A stretch of 14,537 bases of DNA from Clostridia bacterium (GTDB taxonomy: Bacteria > Bacillota > Clostridia > Oscillospirales > CAG-272). The position numbers and the translations under genes were made by a program. The notes under the pieces are model-generated. The model saw only the letters and a program-made list of their open reading frames with translations. It was not told the origin of the DNA and searched no databases. Shown piece by piece: positions 7,240 to 14,523 of this stretch. The stretch covers positions 1 to 14,537 of the forward strand of contig CAAGKS010000138.1 in NCBI GenBank assembly GCA_900770605.1, written 5' to 3'. Numbering within the stretch: the stretch's first letter is position 1; every line of letters starts with the position of its first letter.

Positions 7240-7812
7240 ATGAAGACCAAAACTAAACGCGCTCTGGTATTTATGTCGATAATAGCGCTCTCTCTTGTCG
7301 TGGGAATACTCATAGGCTTGGGTTGGGATCTTTACGACAGATCGCAGCTTCCCTACAAGTATCACGCGCACATCGCCAAATACGCGGAGAAATACGATAT
7401 ACCCGTAGAGATAATATTCGCCGTAATAAAGGTCGAGAGCAGCTTCAAGGCCGACGCCAAATCAAACGTTGGCGCTCTGGGGCTCATGCAGATGATGCCA
7501 AGCACGTTCGAGTGGCTCACGGGCAACTACCACTTGGGTGAAAATCTACCCGCCCTTATGCTTTACGACCCTGAGGTCAGCATAAGATACGGCACGTACT
7601 ACCTACGCTATCTCAAAAACAGGTTCGGCGACTGGAATACCGTTCTTGCCGCCTACAACGCGGGCGAGGGCAACGTTTCAAAATGGCTTGCCGACAAGCA
7701 GTATTCCGACGACGGAAAAACGCTCAAAAGCATTCCCGTTGAGGAAACTGAAAGATACGTAAAGAAGGTAAACAACGAGATCGGGGTTTATCGCGAATTA
7801 TTTGGAAATTAA
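7240..7812 (+). CDS. Membrane-anchored lytic transglycosylase (SLT domain)
   Basis: A 190-residue protein with a lysine-rich N-terminus, one membrane segment at about residues 9-29 (no lipobox or clear cleavage site), then a GH23-type SLT domain outside the membrane. Lytic transglycosylases cleave the MurNAc-GlcNAc bond of peptidoglycan and leave a 1,6-anhydro-MurNAc end. The catalytic glutamate is Glu66 in KVESSF; GALGLMQMMPST (78-89) and LAAYNAGEGNVSKWL (136-150) are the other hallmarks of the fold. The start ATG 7240 has GGAG at 7224-7227, a rather long 12-bp spacing; an in-frame stop at 7228-7230 rules out any earlier start. It follows coaE by 25 bp and precedes the M18 gene by 37 bp. It may help insert envelope structures or recycle wall; no specific partner is next to it. 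Confidence 0.93.
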   Translation: MKTKTKRALVFMSIIALSLVVGILIGLGWDLYDRSQLPYKYHAHIAKYAEKYDIPVEIIFAVIKVESSFKADAKSNVGALGLMQMMPSTFEWLTGNYHLGENLPALMLYDPEVSIRYGTYYLRYLKNRFGDWNTVLAAYNAGEGNVSKWLADKQYSDDGKTLKSIPVEETERYVKKVNNEIGVYRELFGN

Positions 7813-7849
7813 AATTTAAAATATACATAACTGATAAGGAGATACAAAA

Positions 7850-9217
7850 ATGACAGGCACAGAGCTTACCTACAAGAAGAAAACAGTTTATGAAAAAGCA
7901 AGTGAGGAGATAGTCAAGGCGGCTTATGACTACGCCGTTGGCTACAAAAAGTTCCTTGATGACGGCAAGACCGAGCGCGAGTCCGTTAATGCGGCTATCG
8001 CTATCGCAGAGGCAGGCGGATACCGCGAGTATCACCTTGGCGATGCTATCAAGGCAGGCGACAAGCTTTACTATAACAACAGAGGCAAAAATCTTTTCGT
8101 GTTCTCTATCGGAAGCGAGCATATAAACAACGGTATCAGAATTACCGCCGCTCACATCGATTCTCCCAGGATCGATCTCAAGCAGTGCCCTCTCTACGAG
8201 GAGAGCGGAATGGCATTCTTCAAGACTCACTACTACGGCGGTATCCGCAAGTATCAGTGGGTCGCTACCCCTCTCGCGCTTCACGGCGTTATCGCGCTTG
8301 CTGACGGCAGAGTTATCGACGTAAATATCGGTGAGGACGACAACGATCCTCAGTTCTATATCAACGATCTTCTTCCCCACCTTGGCGCTGAGCAGAGCAA
8401 GCTCCCTCTGAGCCAGGGCATAAAGGGCGAGCAGCTCAACATCCTCGTTGGCAGCAAGCCTTACGGCGAGGACAACTCCATCACTCTCGGCGTTCTCAAC
8501 GCTCTCAATGAAAAGTACGGCATTACCGAGGAGGACTTCCTCTCTGCTGAGCTTTGCGTTGTTCCTGCCGCAAAGGCAAGAGATATCGGCTTTGACCGCG
8601 CTCTCATCGGCGCTTATGGTCACGACGACCGCGTTTGCGCTTATCCTGCGCTTACCGCTATCGTTGACTCCACCGACTCCGAGCACACTCTTATGTGTAT
8701 CCTTGCTGACAAGGAAGAGACAGGCAGTGACGGTCCTACCGGTATGCAGTGCGAGCTTATGCTCGATCTTATCGGCGAGATCGCAACTAATCTCGGCGGC
8801 AACGCGGCTGTTGTAAAGGCTAACTCCAAGTGCCTCTCCGCTGACGTTTCTGCGGCTTACGACCCCAACTTCCCCGAGGTATTTGAAAAGTCCAACACTC
8901 CTCTGCTCTCCTGTGGCGCTGTATTCACAAAGTTCACAGGTCACGGCGGTAAGGCAGGTACTAACGATGCAAACGCTGAGTACATCGGCTGGCTCCGCGG
9001 CATTCTCGCTCGCGACAACGTAGTATGGCAGGCAGGCGAGCTTGGTAAGGTTGACTGCGGCGGTGGCGGAACTGTTGCAAAGTACATCTCCAAGCACAAC
9101 ATTGAGACCATCGACCTCGGTGTTCCCGTGATCTCTATGCACGCTCCCTGTGAGGTCGTATCCAAGGTTGACGTTTACGAGACCTATCGCGCTATCCGCG
9201 CATTCTACAAGTATTGA
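7850..9217 (+). CDS. M18-family zinc aminopeptidase
   Basis: A 455-residue cytoplasmic metallopeptidase of family M18 (yeast aminopeptidase I / aspartyl aminopeptidase type), which removes N-terminal residues from peptides and forms large oligomers in known members. Candidate zinc and catalytic positions are visible: His102 in TAAHIDSPRID, Asp259/Asp260 in GHDDR, Glu289/Glu290 in DKEETGSDG, Asp332 in SADVSAAYDPN, and His431 in ISMHAPCE. Length fits the family (430-470). An AAGGAGATA ribosome site precedes ATG 7850. Residue preference cannot be read from the sequence. Codon use shifts toward GCT, GTT and CTC as in ppdK, unlike the neighbouring coaE and prfA, which suggests stronger expression; the 37-bp gap upstream shows no convincing promoter. 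Confidence 0.94.
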   Translation: MTGTELTYKKKTVYEKASEEIVKAAYDYAVGYKKFLDDGKTERESVNAAIAIAEAGGYREYHLGDAIKAGDKLYYNNRGKNLFVFSIGSEHINNGIRITAAHIDSPRIDLKQCPLYEESGMAFFKTHYYGGIRKYQWVATPLALHGVIALADGRVIDVNIGEDDNDPQFYINDLLPHLGAEQSKLPLSQGIKGEQLNILVGSKPYGEDNSITLGVLNALNEKYGITEEDFLSAELCVVPAAKARDIGFDRALIGAYGHDDRVCAYPALTAIVDSTDSEHTLMCILADKEETGSDGPTGMQCELMLDLIGEIATNLGGNAAVVKANSKCLSADVSAAYDPNFPEVFEKSNTPLLSCGAVFTKFTGHGGKAGTNDANAEYIGWLRGILARDNVVWQAGELGKVDCGGGGTVAKYISKHNIETIDLGVPVISMHAPCEVVSKVDVYETYRAIRAFYKY

Positions 9218-9243
9218 TAATATCCCTATACGGAGAATGATCA

Positions 9244-10311
9244 ATGCAAGAAAAGCTAAAAGACGCTGAAAAACGCTATATAGCCATAGAGGAAGAGCTG
9301 GCAACCCCTGAGGTGTTTTCGGATCAATCCCGATACGCGTCTCTTATGAAGGATTACAAGGCGCTCACTCCCATCATAGAAAAGTACCGTGAGTTCGTAA
9401 AGGCATCGCAGATGCACAGTGATGCGAAGGCTATGCTTGACGAAGCGCCCGATCCTGAGCTCAAGGAGCTTATATCGGACGAGATCAAGCAGACGCGCGA
9501 GCGTATGGATACCTTGACCGAGGAGCTGAAAATACTTCTGCTTCCCCGCGACGAGAACGACGGTAAGAACGTTATGGTTGAGATACGCGCAGGCGCAGGC
9601 GGTGAGGAGGCTGCCCTCTTTGCAGGAGTGCTTTACAGAATGTACTCGATGTACGCCGAGAGCGTTGGCTTCAAGACCTCGCTTATGAGCGCGAACGAAA
9701 CCGAGCTTGGCGGCTTCCGCGAGATAACCTTTATGATAGAGGGCGAGGGCGCGTACTCCCGTTTTAAGTTTGAGAGCGGAGTTCATCGCGTTCAGCGAGT
9801 TCCCGAGACCGAGTCGCAAGGCAGGATACAGACCTCCACCGCGACCGTTTGCGTACTTCCCGAGGCTGAGGACGTTGAGATAGTCATCAATCCTGCGGAT
9901 ATTATAATCGAATCCTGCAAATCGAGCGGAGCGGGCGGTCAGCACATCAACAAGACCGAATCTGCCGTTCGTCTTACTCACAAGCCCTCGGGCATCGTGA
10001 TAGAATGTCAGGAAGAGCGCAGTCAGTTCAAAAACCGCGACAAAGCGATGAAGATGCTCAAAACAAAGCTTTACGACGCGGAGCTGAAAAGTCAGCGCGA
10101 CAAGATAGCGTCTGACAGAAAGAGTCAGGTCGGAACAGGTGACAGAAGCGAGCGCATACGTACCTACAACTACCGCGAGGGGCGCGTGAGCGATCACCGC
10201 ATAGGTCTTACGCTCTACACGCTTGAGAGCTTTCTCAACGGCAATATAAGCGATATGATAGACGCGCTTATCACAGCCGACACGGCAGAAAAGCTGAAAT
10301 CGGCAGAATAA
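9244..10311 (+). CDS. prfA: Peptide chain release factor 1
   Basis: RF1 recognises UAA and UAG stop codons in the ribosomal A site and triggers peptide release. The 355-residue length is standard. The stop-codon-reading tripeptide is PET (187-189) within RVQRVPETESQGR, the form also seen in Bacillus RF1. The catalytic GGQ is at 231-233 in SSGAGGQHINKTES. Domain 1 occupies roughly the first 100 residues. A CGGAG ribosome site precedes ATG 9244. Presence of the PxT motif and absence of an SPF motif separate it from RF2. It is 26 bp behind the M18 gene and 25 bp before tsaC. The methyltransferase gene prmC, which modifies the GGQ glutamine and often adjoins prfA, is not here. Confidence 0.97.
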   Translation: MQEKLKDAEKRYIAIEEELATPEVFSDQSRYASLMKDYKALTPIIEKYREFVKASQMHSDAKAMLDEAPDPELKELISDEIKQTRERMDTLTEELKILLLPRDENDGKNVMVEIRAGAGGEEAALFAGVLYRMYSMYAESVGFKTSLMSANETELGGFREITFMIEGEGAYSRFKFESGVHRVQRVPETESQGRIQTSTATVCVLPEAEDVEIVINPADIIIESCKSSGAGGQHINKTESAVRLTHKPSGIVIECQEERSQFKNRDKAMKMLKTKLYDAELKSQRDKIASDRKSQVGTGDRSERIRTYNYREGRVSDHRIGLTLYTLESFLNGNISDMIDALITADTAEKLKSAE

Positions 10312-10325
10312 TTTGAATTTCAAGC

Positions 10326-10330
10326 AGGAA
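10326..10330 (+). promoter_or_regulatory. Ribosome binding site deciding the tsaC start
   Basis: AGGAA, 6 bp before ATG 10337. An in-frame TTG at 10313 would add eight residues but has no ribosome site and nearly abuts the prfA stop. Confidence 0.65.
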
Positions 10331-10336
10331 ATTTTT

Positions 10337-11371
10337 ATGCAGACTAAAATTTTCACCGCAGAGCTTCTCGAGCGCGACAGGAGCGCGCTCGCTGAGGCGG
10401 CGGAAATAATACGGCAGGGCGGCCTCGTTGCCTTCCCCACCGAAACGGTTTACGGTCTCGGAGCAGACGCTACCGATGCCGAAGCCGCGAAAAAAATATA
10501 CGCCGCAAAGGGACGCCCATCGGACAACCCTTTGATAATCCACGTCTCCGAGCCGAAGGACGCTGAGCTTTACGCCCACACCTGTGAGCTTTATTACAAG
10601 CTCGCAAGCGCGTTTATGCCGGGCCCTATCACCGTGATACTGCCCAAGCGCGACACCGTGCCTGCAAGCGTCACGGGTGGACTTGACTCGGTTGCGGTAC
10701 GCTGCCCGTCACACACGACGGCGCGAGAGCTTATAGCACTTTGCGGACGAGCGGTAGCCGCTCCCTCTGCAAACATTTCGGGAAGTCCCTCTCCCACATC
10801 CGCCCAGCACGTCATAAACGACCTCGACAGCGTTATTGACGCGATCATTGATGGCGGAGAATGCGAGATAGGTCTTGAATCTACTATCGTCAAGATAGAC
10901 AAAGATAGCCTTGTGCTTTTACGCCCCGGCGCGATAACTGTCGACGCGTTACGTTGCGTTTGCCCCAACGTACATATAGCCCCCGCAGTCACCGCGGCTC
11001 TTGCCGCTGACGAGCGTCCGCTATCCCCAGGAATGAAATACAGGCACTACGCCCCTGCCGTTCCGCTGATCTTACTTGACGGAGCGCCGAGCGACGTGCT
11101 GGAATTTTTGAAAAACGCGGTTCGCCTTGAAAGATGCGCGATACTGTGTTACAGCGAGGAGATGAGCGAGCTTGGTGACGCCAATCTCATAGACGTAGGC
11201 TCAAAGGACGATCTCGCGGCGCAAGCGCAAAAGCTGTTCTCCGCTCTGCGCGACGCGGACAAGCTCGAGTGCGACGTGATCTACGCGCATCTTCCCGCAA
11301 AGGACGGCATCGGTCTTGCGCTCTACAACAGGCTCATACGCGCTGCCGCGCACACCGTGAAAAGCGTTTGA
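10337..11371 (+). CDS. L-threonylcarbamoyladenylate synthase, Sua5 type
   Basis: This enzyme makes threonylcarbamoyl-AMP from threonine, bicarbonate and ATP, the first step of t6A37 formation in ANN-decoding tRNAs, completed by TsaB/D/E. The 344-residue protein has the YrdC-like domain (about 15-200) with VAFPTETVYGLG (31-42), KGRPSDNPLIIHV (58-70) and the SANISGSPSPTS stretch, plus the C-terminal Sua5 domain (from about 235, beginning near LSPGMKYRHYAP) that distinguishes Sua5 from the short TsaC form. Start chosen at ATG 10337 because of the AGGAA site. prfA-sua5 neighbourhoods are common in Firmicutes, usually with prmC between; here they are adjacent. The nearby tRNA-Lys(UUU) reads AAA/AAG and is a t6A substrate class, but the proximity is probably coincidental. 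Confidence 0.94.
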   Translation: MQTKIFTAELLERDRSALAEAAEIIRQGGLVAFPTETVYGLGADATDAEAAKKIYAAKGRPSDNPLIIHVSEPKDAELYAHTCELYYKLASAFMPGPITVILPKRDTVPASVTGGLDSVAVRCPSHTTARELIALCGRAVAAPSANISGSPSPTSAQHVINDLDSVIDAIIDGGECEIGLESTIVKIDKDSLVLLRPGAITVDALRCVCPNVHIAPAVTAALAADERPLSPGMKYRHYAPAVPLILLDGAPSDVLEFLKNAVRLERCAILCYSEEMSELGDANLIDVGSKDDLAAQAQKLFSALRDADKLECDVIYAHLPAKDGIGLALYNRLIRAAAHTVKSV

Positions 11372-11389
11372 CGCGCTACTCGGTCACAT

Positions 11390-11418
11390 TTGAATTTAAA
11401 TTCTACTATCAACATAAT
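11390..11418 (+). promoter_or_regulatory. Possible promoter before the topoisomerase gene
   Basis: TTGAAT (11390-11395), 17-bp spacer, CATAAT (11413-11418), in the widest gap (70 bp) of the rightward gene run. Each box departs from consensus at one or two bases. The leader would be very short, with the AGGACGG ribosome site at 11426-11432. Confidence 0.5.
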
Positions 11419-11441
11419 TATTTACAGGACGGTATTTTTTG

Positions 11442-13685
11442 ATGGCTAAAAAATCAAAAAACATAAAACAAGCTACTGAAATAGTTTACGCGCCCGTGCA
11501 AAATCAGCTTATCACGGACACGCTTGAAAAGAACTATATGCCCTACGTTATGAGCGTTATAGTTTCCCGTGCGATCCCCGAGATCGACGGTCTCAAGCCC
11601 TCTCACCGCAAGCTGCTCTATACTATGTACAAGATGGGCTTGCTTACGGGCGGACGTACCAAGAGCGCTAACGTTGTGGGACAGACGATGAAGCTCAATC
11701 CTCACGGAGATATGGCGATCTACGAGACTATGGTACGTCTTACCAAGGGCAACGAATCGCTCTTGCACCCCTTCGTTGACTCCAAGGGTAGCTTTGGTAA
11801 GCAGTATTCATCTAATATGAAATTCGCGGCATCGCGTTACACCGAGGTAAAGCTTGATAGCATCTGTCACGAGCTCTTCCGCGGAATAGACAAGAACGCG
11901 GTGGATATGATAGACAACTACGACGGAACTATGAAGGAGCCCGTATTGCTCCCCACTACCTTCCCCAACGTTCTCGTTACTCCCAACAAGGGTATCGCGG
12001 TTGGTATGGCTTCCGACATCTGCTCATTCAATCTGAGCGAGGTGTGTGACGGAACTATCGCGCTTCTCAAAAATCCGAGAATAACCACAGAGCGTATGCT
12101 TGATATCATCAAAGCCCCCGATTTCCCCGGCGGCGGAGCGATAATTTACGACCGCGAGGCGATGAAGCAGATATACGAGACAGGCTCGGGCTCGGTGAAG
12201 ATCCGTTCGCGCTATAACTACGACAAGGAGCAGAACAGCATCGACATCATTCAGATCCCCTACTCTACTTCTATCGAGCTTATACTCAACAAGATCTCTG
12301 AGCTCGTAAAGGAAGGTCGTCTGAAAGAGGTGGTTGATTTCCGCGACGAGATAGACCTCAGCGGATTTAAGCTCACGCTCGATCTGCGCCGCGGCGTTGA
12401 CCCCGACAAGCTCATGAACAAGCTCTTCAAGCTCACTCCTCTTGAGGACAGCTTCAAGTGCAACTTCAATATCCTCATCAACTCCACGCCTCGTCAGATG
12501 GGCGTTATAGAGATACTCCAGGAATGGATAAAGTTCCGCGTTGCATGTCTCTCCCGCGAGCTTGAATTTGACCTTGGCAAGAAGAAGGATAAGCTCCACC
12601 TCTTGCTCGGTCTTGGAAAGATATTGCTTGACATCGACAAGGCTATCCGCATAATCAGACACACCGAAAAGGAAGAGGACGTTATCCCCAACCTTATGTC
12701 CGGCTTTGGTATCGACGAGATACAGGCAGAGTATATTGCGGACATCAAGCTGCGTAACCTCAACAAGCAGTATATAATCAACAGAATAAACGAGATCGAG
12801 GGACTTCAGGCGGAGATTGCTCATATCGAGGAGATACTCTCCGACGAGCTTAAGATCAAGGCTCTCATCTCCTCTCAGCTCACCGAGATAAAGAAGAAGT
12901 ACGGTCAGCCTCGCCGCTCTCAGCTCATTCACACCGATGACATTGAGGTGTACGACGATAAGGTAGAGATCGAAAACTTCAACGCGCGTATCTATCTGAC
13001 GCGTGAGGGCTACTTCAAGAAGATCACGTTGCAGTCGCTCAGAGGTAACGACGAGCACAAGCTCAAGGAAAACGACGAGATACTTACCTCTTACGACACC
13101 GACAACCTCTCCGAGCTTATATTCTTTACGGATAAATGTCAGCTCTACCGCGCAAAAACCGCAGATTTTGAATGCTGCAAGGCGAGCGCTATGGGTGAAT
13201 ATCTCCCTGCCAAGCTGAATATGGACGAGGGCGAAAAGCCGATATTTATGATGATCCATACGGGATACAAGGAAGGCGAAAACTTCGTATTCGTATTTGA
13301 GAACGGTAAGGGCGTAAGAGTTCCCGCCGTTTGCTACGAGACCAAGAGCGTACGCCGCAAGCTCGTTGGAGCTTACTCCTCTGCTTCTCCCATCGTGGCG
13401 GTATTCCACGAGGTTGAAAAGAATCCCTTTGAGATCATGCTGGTGAGCGACGTTGACAGAGCTATCGTTATCAAGACCTCTCTCATTCCTCAAAAGTCCA
13501 CGCGTGGCTCGGGCGGAGTTACTCTTATGACCTTGAAGAAGGGTCAGAAGCTCGTTGACTGCTGCGCTAACTTCGAGGAAAAGTACGAAAATGCTAAGGG
13601 CTACCGCAAGCTGAAGATACCTGCATCGGGCTCCTTGCTCTCCGATAAGGACATATCTTCCCGTCAGCTTAAAATAGACGGTTGA
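11442..13685 (+). CDS. ParC/GyrA-like type IIA topoisomerase subunit A
   Basis: The DNA breakage-reunion subunit of a bacterial type IIA topoisomerase, which works with an ATPase B subunit (ParE/GyrB) to pass one duplex through another. The 747-residue length matches ParC (about 750) rather than GyrA (usually over 800). The winged-helix region contains IDGLKPSHRKLLYTMYKMG (48-66) and NPHGDMAIYETMVRL (86-100); the catalytic pair is Arg132-Tyr133 in AASRYTEV. A breakage-reunion/coiled-coil core runs to about residue 500, then a short beta-pinwheel C-terminal domain. No QRRGGKG GyrA box is seen; the equivalent region reads LQSLRGND, which favours topoisomerase IV or a divergent clostridial paralogue. 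Met91 stands where GyrA Ser83/ParC Ser80 contacts quinolones; Glu95 matches the acidic partner. Start: ATG 11442 with AGGACGG 9 bp upstream, preferred over the overlapping TTG 11439. No B subunit gene is adjacent. Confidence 0.9.
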   Translation: MAKKSKNIKQATEIVYAPVQNQLITDTLEKNYMPYVMSVIVSRAIPEIDGLKPSHRKLLYTMYKMGLLTGGRTKSANVVGQTMKLNPHGDMAIYETMVRLTKGNESLLHPFVDSKGSFGKQYSSNMKFAASRYTEVKLDSICHELFRGIDKNAVDMIDNYDGTMKEPVLLPTTFPNVLVTPNKGIAVGMASDICSFNLSEVCDGTIALLKNPRITTERMLDIIKAPDFPGGGAIIYDREAMKQIYETGSGSVKIRSRYNYDKEQNSIDIIQIPYSTSIELILNKISELVKEGRLKEVVDFRDEIDLSGFKLTLDLRRGVDPDKLMNKLFKLTPLEDSFKCNFNILINSTPRQMGVIEILQEWIKFRVACLSRELEFDLGKKKDKLHLLLGLGKILLDIDKAIRIIRHTEKEEDVIPNLMSGFGIDEIQAEYIADIKLRNLNKQYIINRINEIEGLQAEIAHIEEILSDELKIKALISSQLTEIKKKYGQPRRSQLIHTDDIEVYDDKVEIENFNARIYLTREGYFKKITLQSLRGNDEHKLKENDEILTSYDTDNLSELIFFTDKCQLYRAKTADFECCKASAMGEYLPAKLNMDEGEKPIFMMIHTGYKEGENFVFVFENGKGVRVPAVCYETKSVRRKLVGAYSSASPIVAVFHEVEKNPFEIMLVSDVDRAIVIKTSLIPQKSTRGSGGVTLMTLKKGQKLVDCCANFEEKYENAKGYRKLKIPASGSLLSDKDISSRQLKIDG

Positions 13686-13706
13686 TCCCTGAAAGGACGG
13701 TTTATT

Positions 13707-13811
13707 ATGGATAAGAAAACTAAAATGTGGGCGAGAATACTCGCGTGTGTTCTTGCACTTCTGATGTGCAGCGGTGTTATCGCGCAGATCATTATGTATC
13801 TTGTTTATTAA
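13707..13811 (+). CDS. 34-residue single-span membrane protein
   Basis: A small gene missed by ordinary length cut-offs: ATG 13707, TAA 13809-13811. A GAAAGGACGG ribosome site lies 6 bp upstream, closely resembling that of the topoisomerase gene. The product starts with a charged MDKKTK, then has about 25 hydrophobic residues (from Trp8, ending YLVY), consistent with a single membrane helix with the N-terminus inside. Two cysteines (14 and 21) lie within the helix. It is 21 bp behind the topoisomerase gene and its stop is 2 bp before the flavodoxin ATG. The frame differs from that of the flavodoxin gene. I cannot assign a family; tiny KK-led membrane proteins are common in Firmicutes. It is supported by ribosome site, composition and tight spacing, not by recognised homology. 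Confidence 0.72.
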   Translation: MDKKTKMWARILACVLALLMCSGVIAQIIMYLVY

Positions 13812-13813
13812 AA

Positions 13814-14329
13814 ATGAAGCTTCTCATAGTTTATTCAACCAAATACGGAGTCAGCCGTAGCTGCGCACAAATGCTTGCAGATCGCCTCAGCGCAAAGATG
13901 GAGGTCAGCGTTTGCGATGTGAACGACGCTCCACCCTCTCCAAGTGGGTTTGACGCCGCCGTTGTTGGCGGTAGCATAAGAATGCTGCGCATCTCCAAAA
14001 AGCTCAAAGCGTACCTCGAGCAATATCAAACCGAGCTTTCGAATATGCCCACCGCCCTGTTTCTGTGCTGTGGCTTTTCCGAGAACTTTGACGACTACGT
14101 TGCGCTGGTATTTCCAAAGAAGCTGTGCGCGTCACTTGGGATACATTGCTTTGGCGGAGAGCTGAAGCCTGACAAGCTCAAGGGGCTGGACAAATTTATC
14201 GTCAAGCGTATAAGATCATCGATGCAATACCGCGATTTTGACGATCCCGACCCCAATGCATCACCGCTTCCCGAAATACTCCCCGAAACGATATACAGGC
14301 TGGCTGACGCCATAAAAAGCCTGATTTGA
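13814..14329 (+). CDS. Flavodoxin-domain protein
   Basis: A 171-residue protein beginning KLLIVYSTKYGVSRSCAQML, the first beta strand and FMN-phosphate loop (STKYGVSR, residues 8-15) of a flavodoxin fold, followed by FDAAVVGGSIRM (about 47-58) and TALFLCCGF (about 78-86). The layout resembles the Flavodoxin_5/HemG-like group, FMN-binding redox proteins including oxygen-independent protoporphyrinogen oxidase; a heme role is not supported here because no heme genes are nearby. Start ATG 13814 is fixed by the fold; an in-frame ATG at 13727 would place 29 non-flavodoxin residues inside the small upstream gene. There is no Shine-Dalgarno sequence just before ATG 13814; the 2-bp distance from the upstream stop suggests translational coupling. 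Cys9-type catalytic residues are absent from the loop; redox partner and substrate are unknown. Confidence 0.85.
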   Translation: MKLLIVYSTKYGVSRSCAQMLADRLSAKMEVSVCDVNDAPPSPSGFDAAVVGGSIRMLRISKKLKAYLEQYQTELSNMPTALFLCCGFSENFDDYVALVFPKKLCASLGIHCFGGELKPDKLKGLDKFIVKRIRSSMQYRDFDDPDPNASPLPEILPETIYRLADAIKSLI

Positions 14330-14399
14330 TTAGTAAAAATCAAATATTTGCGCCGCTTTATATATGCCACTTTTGTGCAATTTGCCAAATCGAAAAAAC

Positions 14400-14428
14400 T
14401 TGACAAAAGCACCCAAATGTGATATTAT
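14400..14428 (+). promoter_or_regulatory. Promoter of the tRNA-Lys gene
   Basis: TTGACA (14400-14405), 17-bp spacer, TATTAT (14423-14428) with TG one base before it (extended -10). Transcription would begin near 14435, about a dozen bases before the mature tRNA. It is the only exact TTGACA -35 box among the promoters I found, fitting a strong stable-RNA promoter. The rest of the gap from 14330 holds nothing else I can name. Confidence 0.87.
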
Positions 14429-14447
14429 ATATAGGTAGCGCAAAAGC

Positions 14448-14523
14448 GACCCACTAGCTCAGATGGTAGAGCACTTGACTTTTAATCAAGGGGTCCGGAG
14501 TTCGAGTCTCCGGTGGGTCACCA
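14448..14523 (+). tRNA. tRNA-Lys (anticodon UUU)
   Basis: A complete 76-base tRNA. The acceptor stem GACCCAC (14448-14454) pairs with GTGGGTC (14513-14519), discriminator A at 14520, encoded CCA at 14521-14523. The anticodon stem CTTGA/TCAAG encloses loop CTTTTAA with anticodon TTT at 14481-14483, giving lysine. The T arm CCGGAG-TTCGAGT-CTCCGG is canonical. The last 14 bases of the window (AAAAAAGCGAAATTG region) do not yet show a terminator or a second tRNA. Confidence 0.97.

Noticed and set aside
6528..7313. A 261-codon open frame antisense to coaE
   Set aside because: Runs across the coaE gene, its promoter and the next gene's start; explained by codon bias on the plus strand.
7802..7830. 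Possible promoter before the M18 gene (TTGGAA with a TACATA-like -10)
   Set aside because: Both boxes are poor and the spacing is off; the A+T-rich gap alone does not support it.
7724..9304. A 526-codon open frame antisense to the M18 gene
   Set aside because: It mirrors a well-recognised gene in a high-GC-third-position context, shows no domain, and has a low-complexity, Val/Leu/Ser-rich translation typical of a shadow frame.
9256..10440. A 394-codon open frame antisense to prfA and the start of sua5
   Set aside because: Covers two real genes and their junction on the other strand; no family resemblance.
12024..13493. A 489-codon open frame antisense to the topoisomerase gene
   Set aside because: Same reason: the opposite strand encodes an unmistakable topoisomerase, and the antisense translation has no recognisable motifs or ribosome site.
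13727..13813. Flavodoxin gene extended to an in-frame ATG at 13727
   Set aside because: The extra 29 residues do not belong to the fold and the stretch is better explained by the small membrane protein in another frame with its own ribosome site.
14324..14345. Perfect 8-bp inverted repeat ATTTGATT/AATCAAAT at the flavodoxin stop codon, considered as a terminator
   Set aside because: The stem is almost entirely A-T, overlaps the stop codon and is not followed by a T run; too weak to call.
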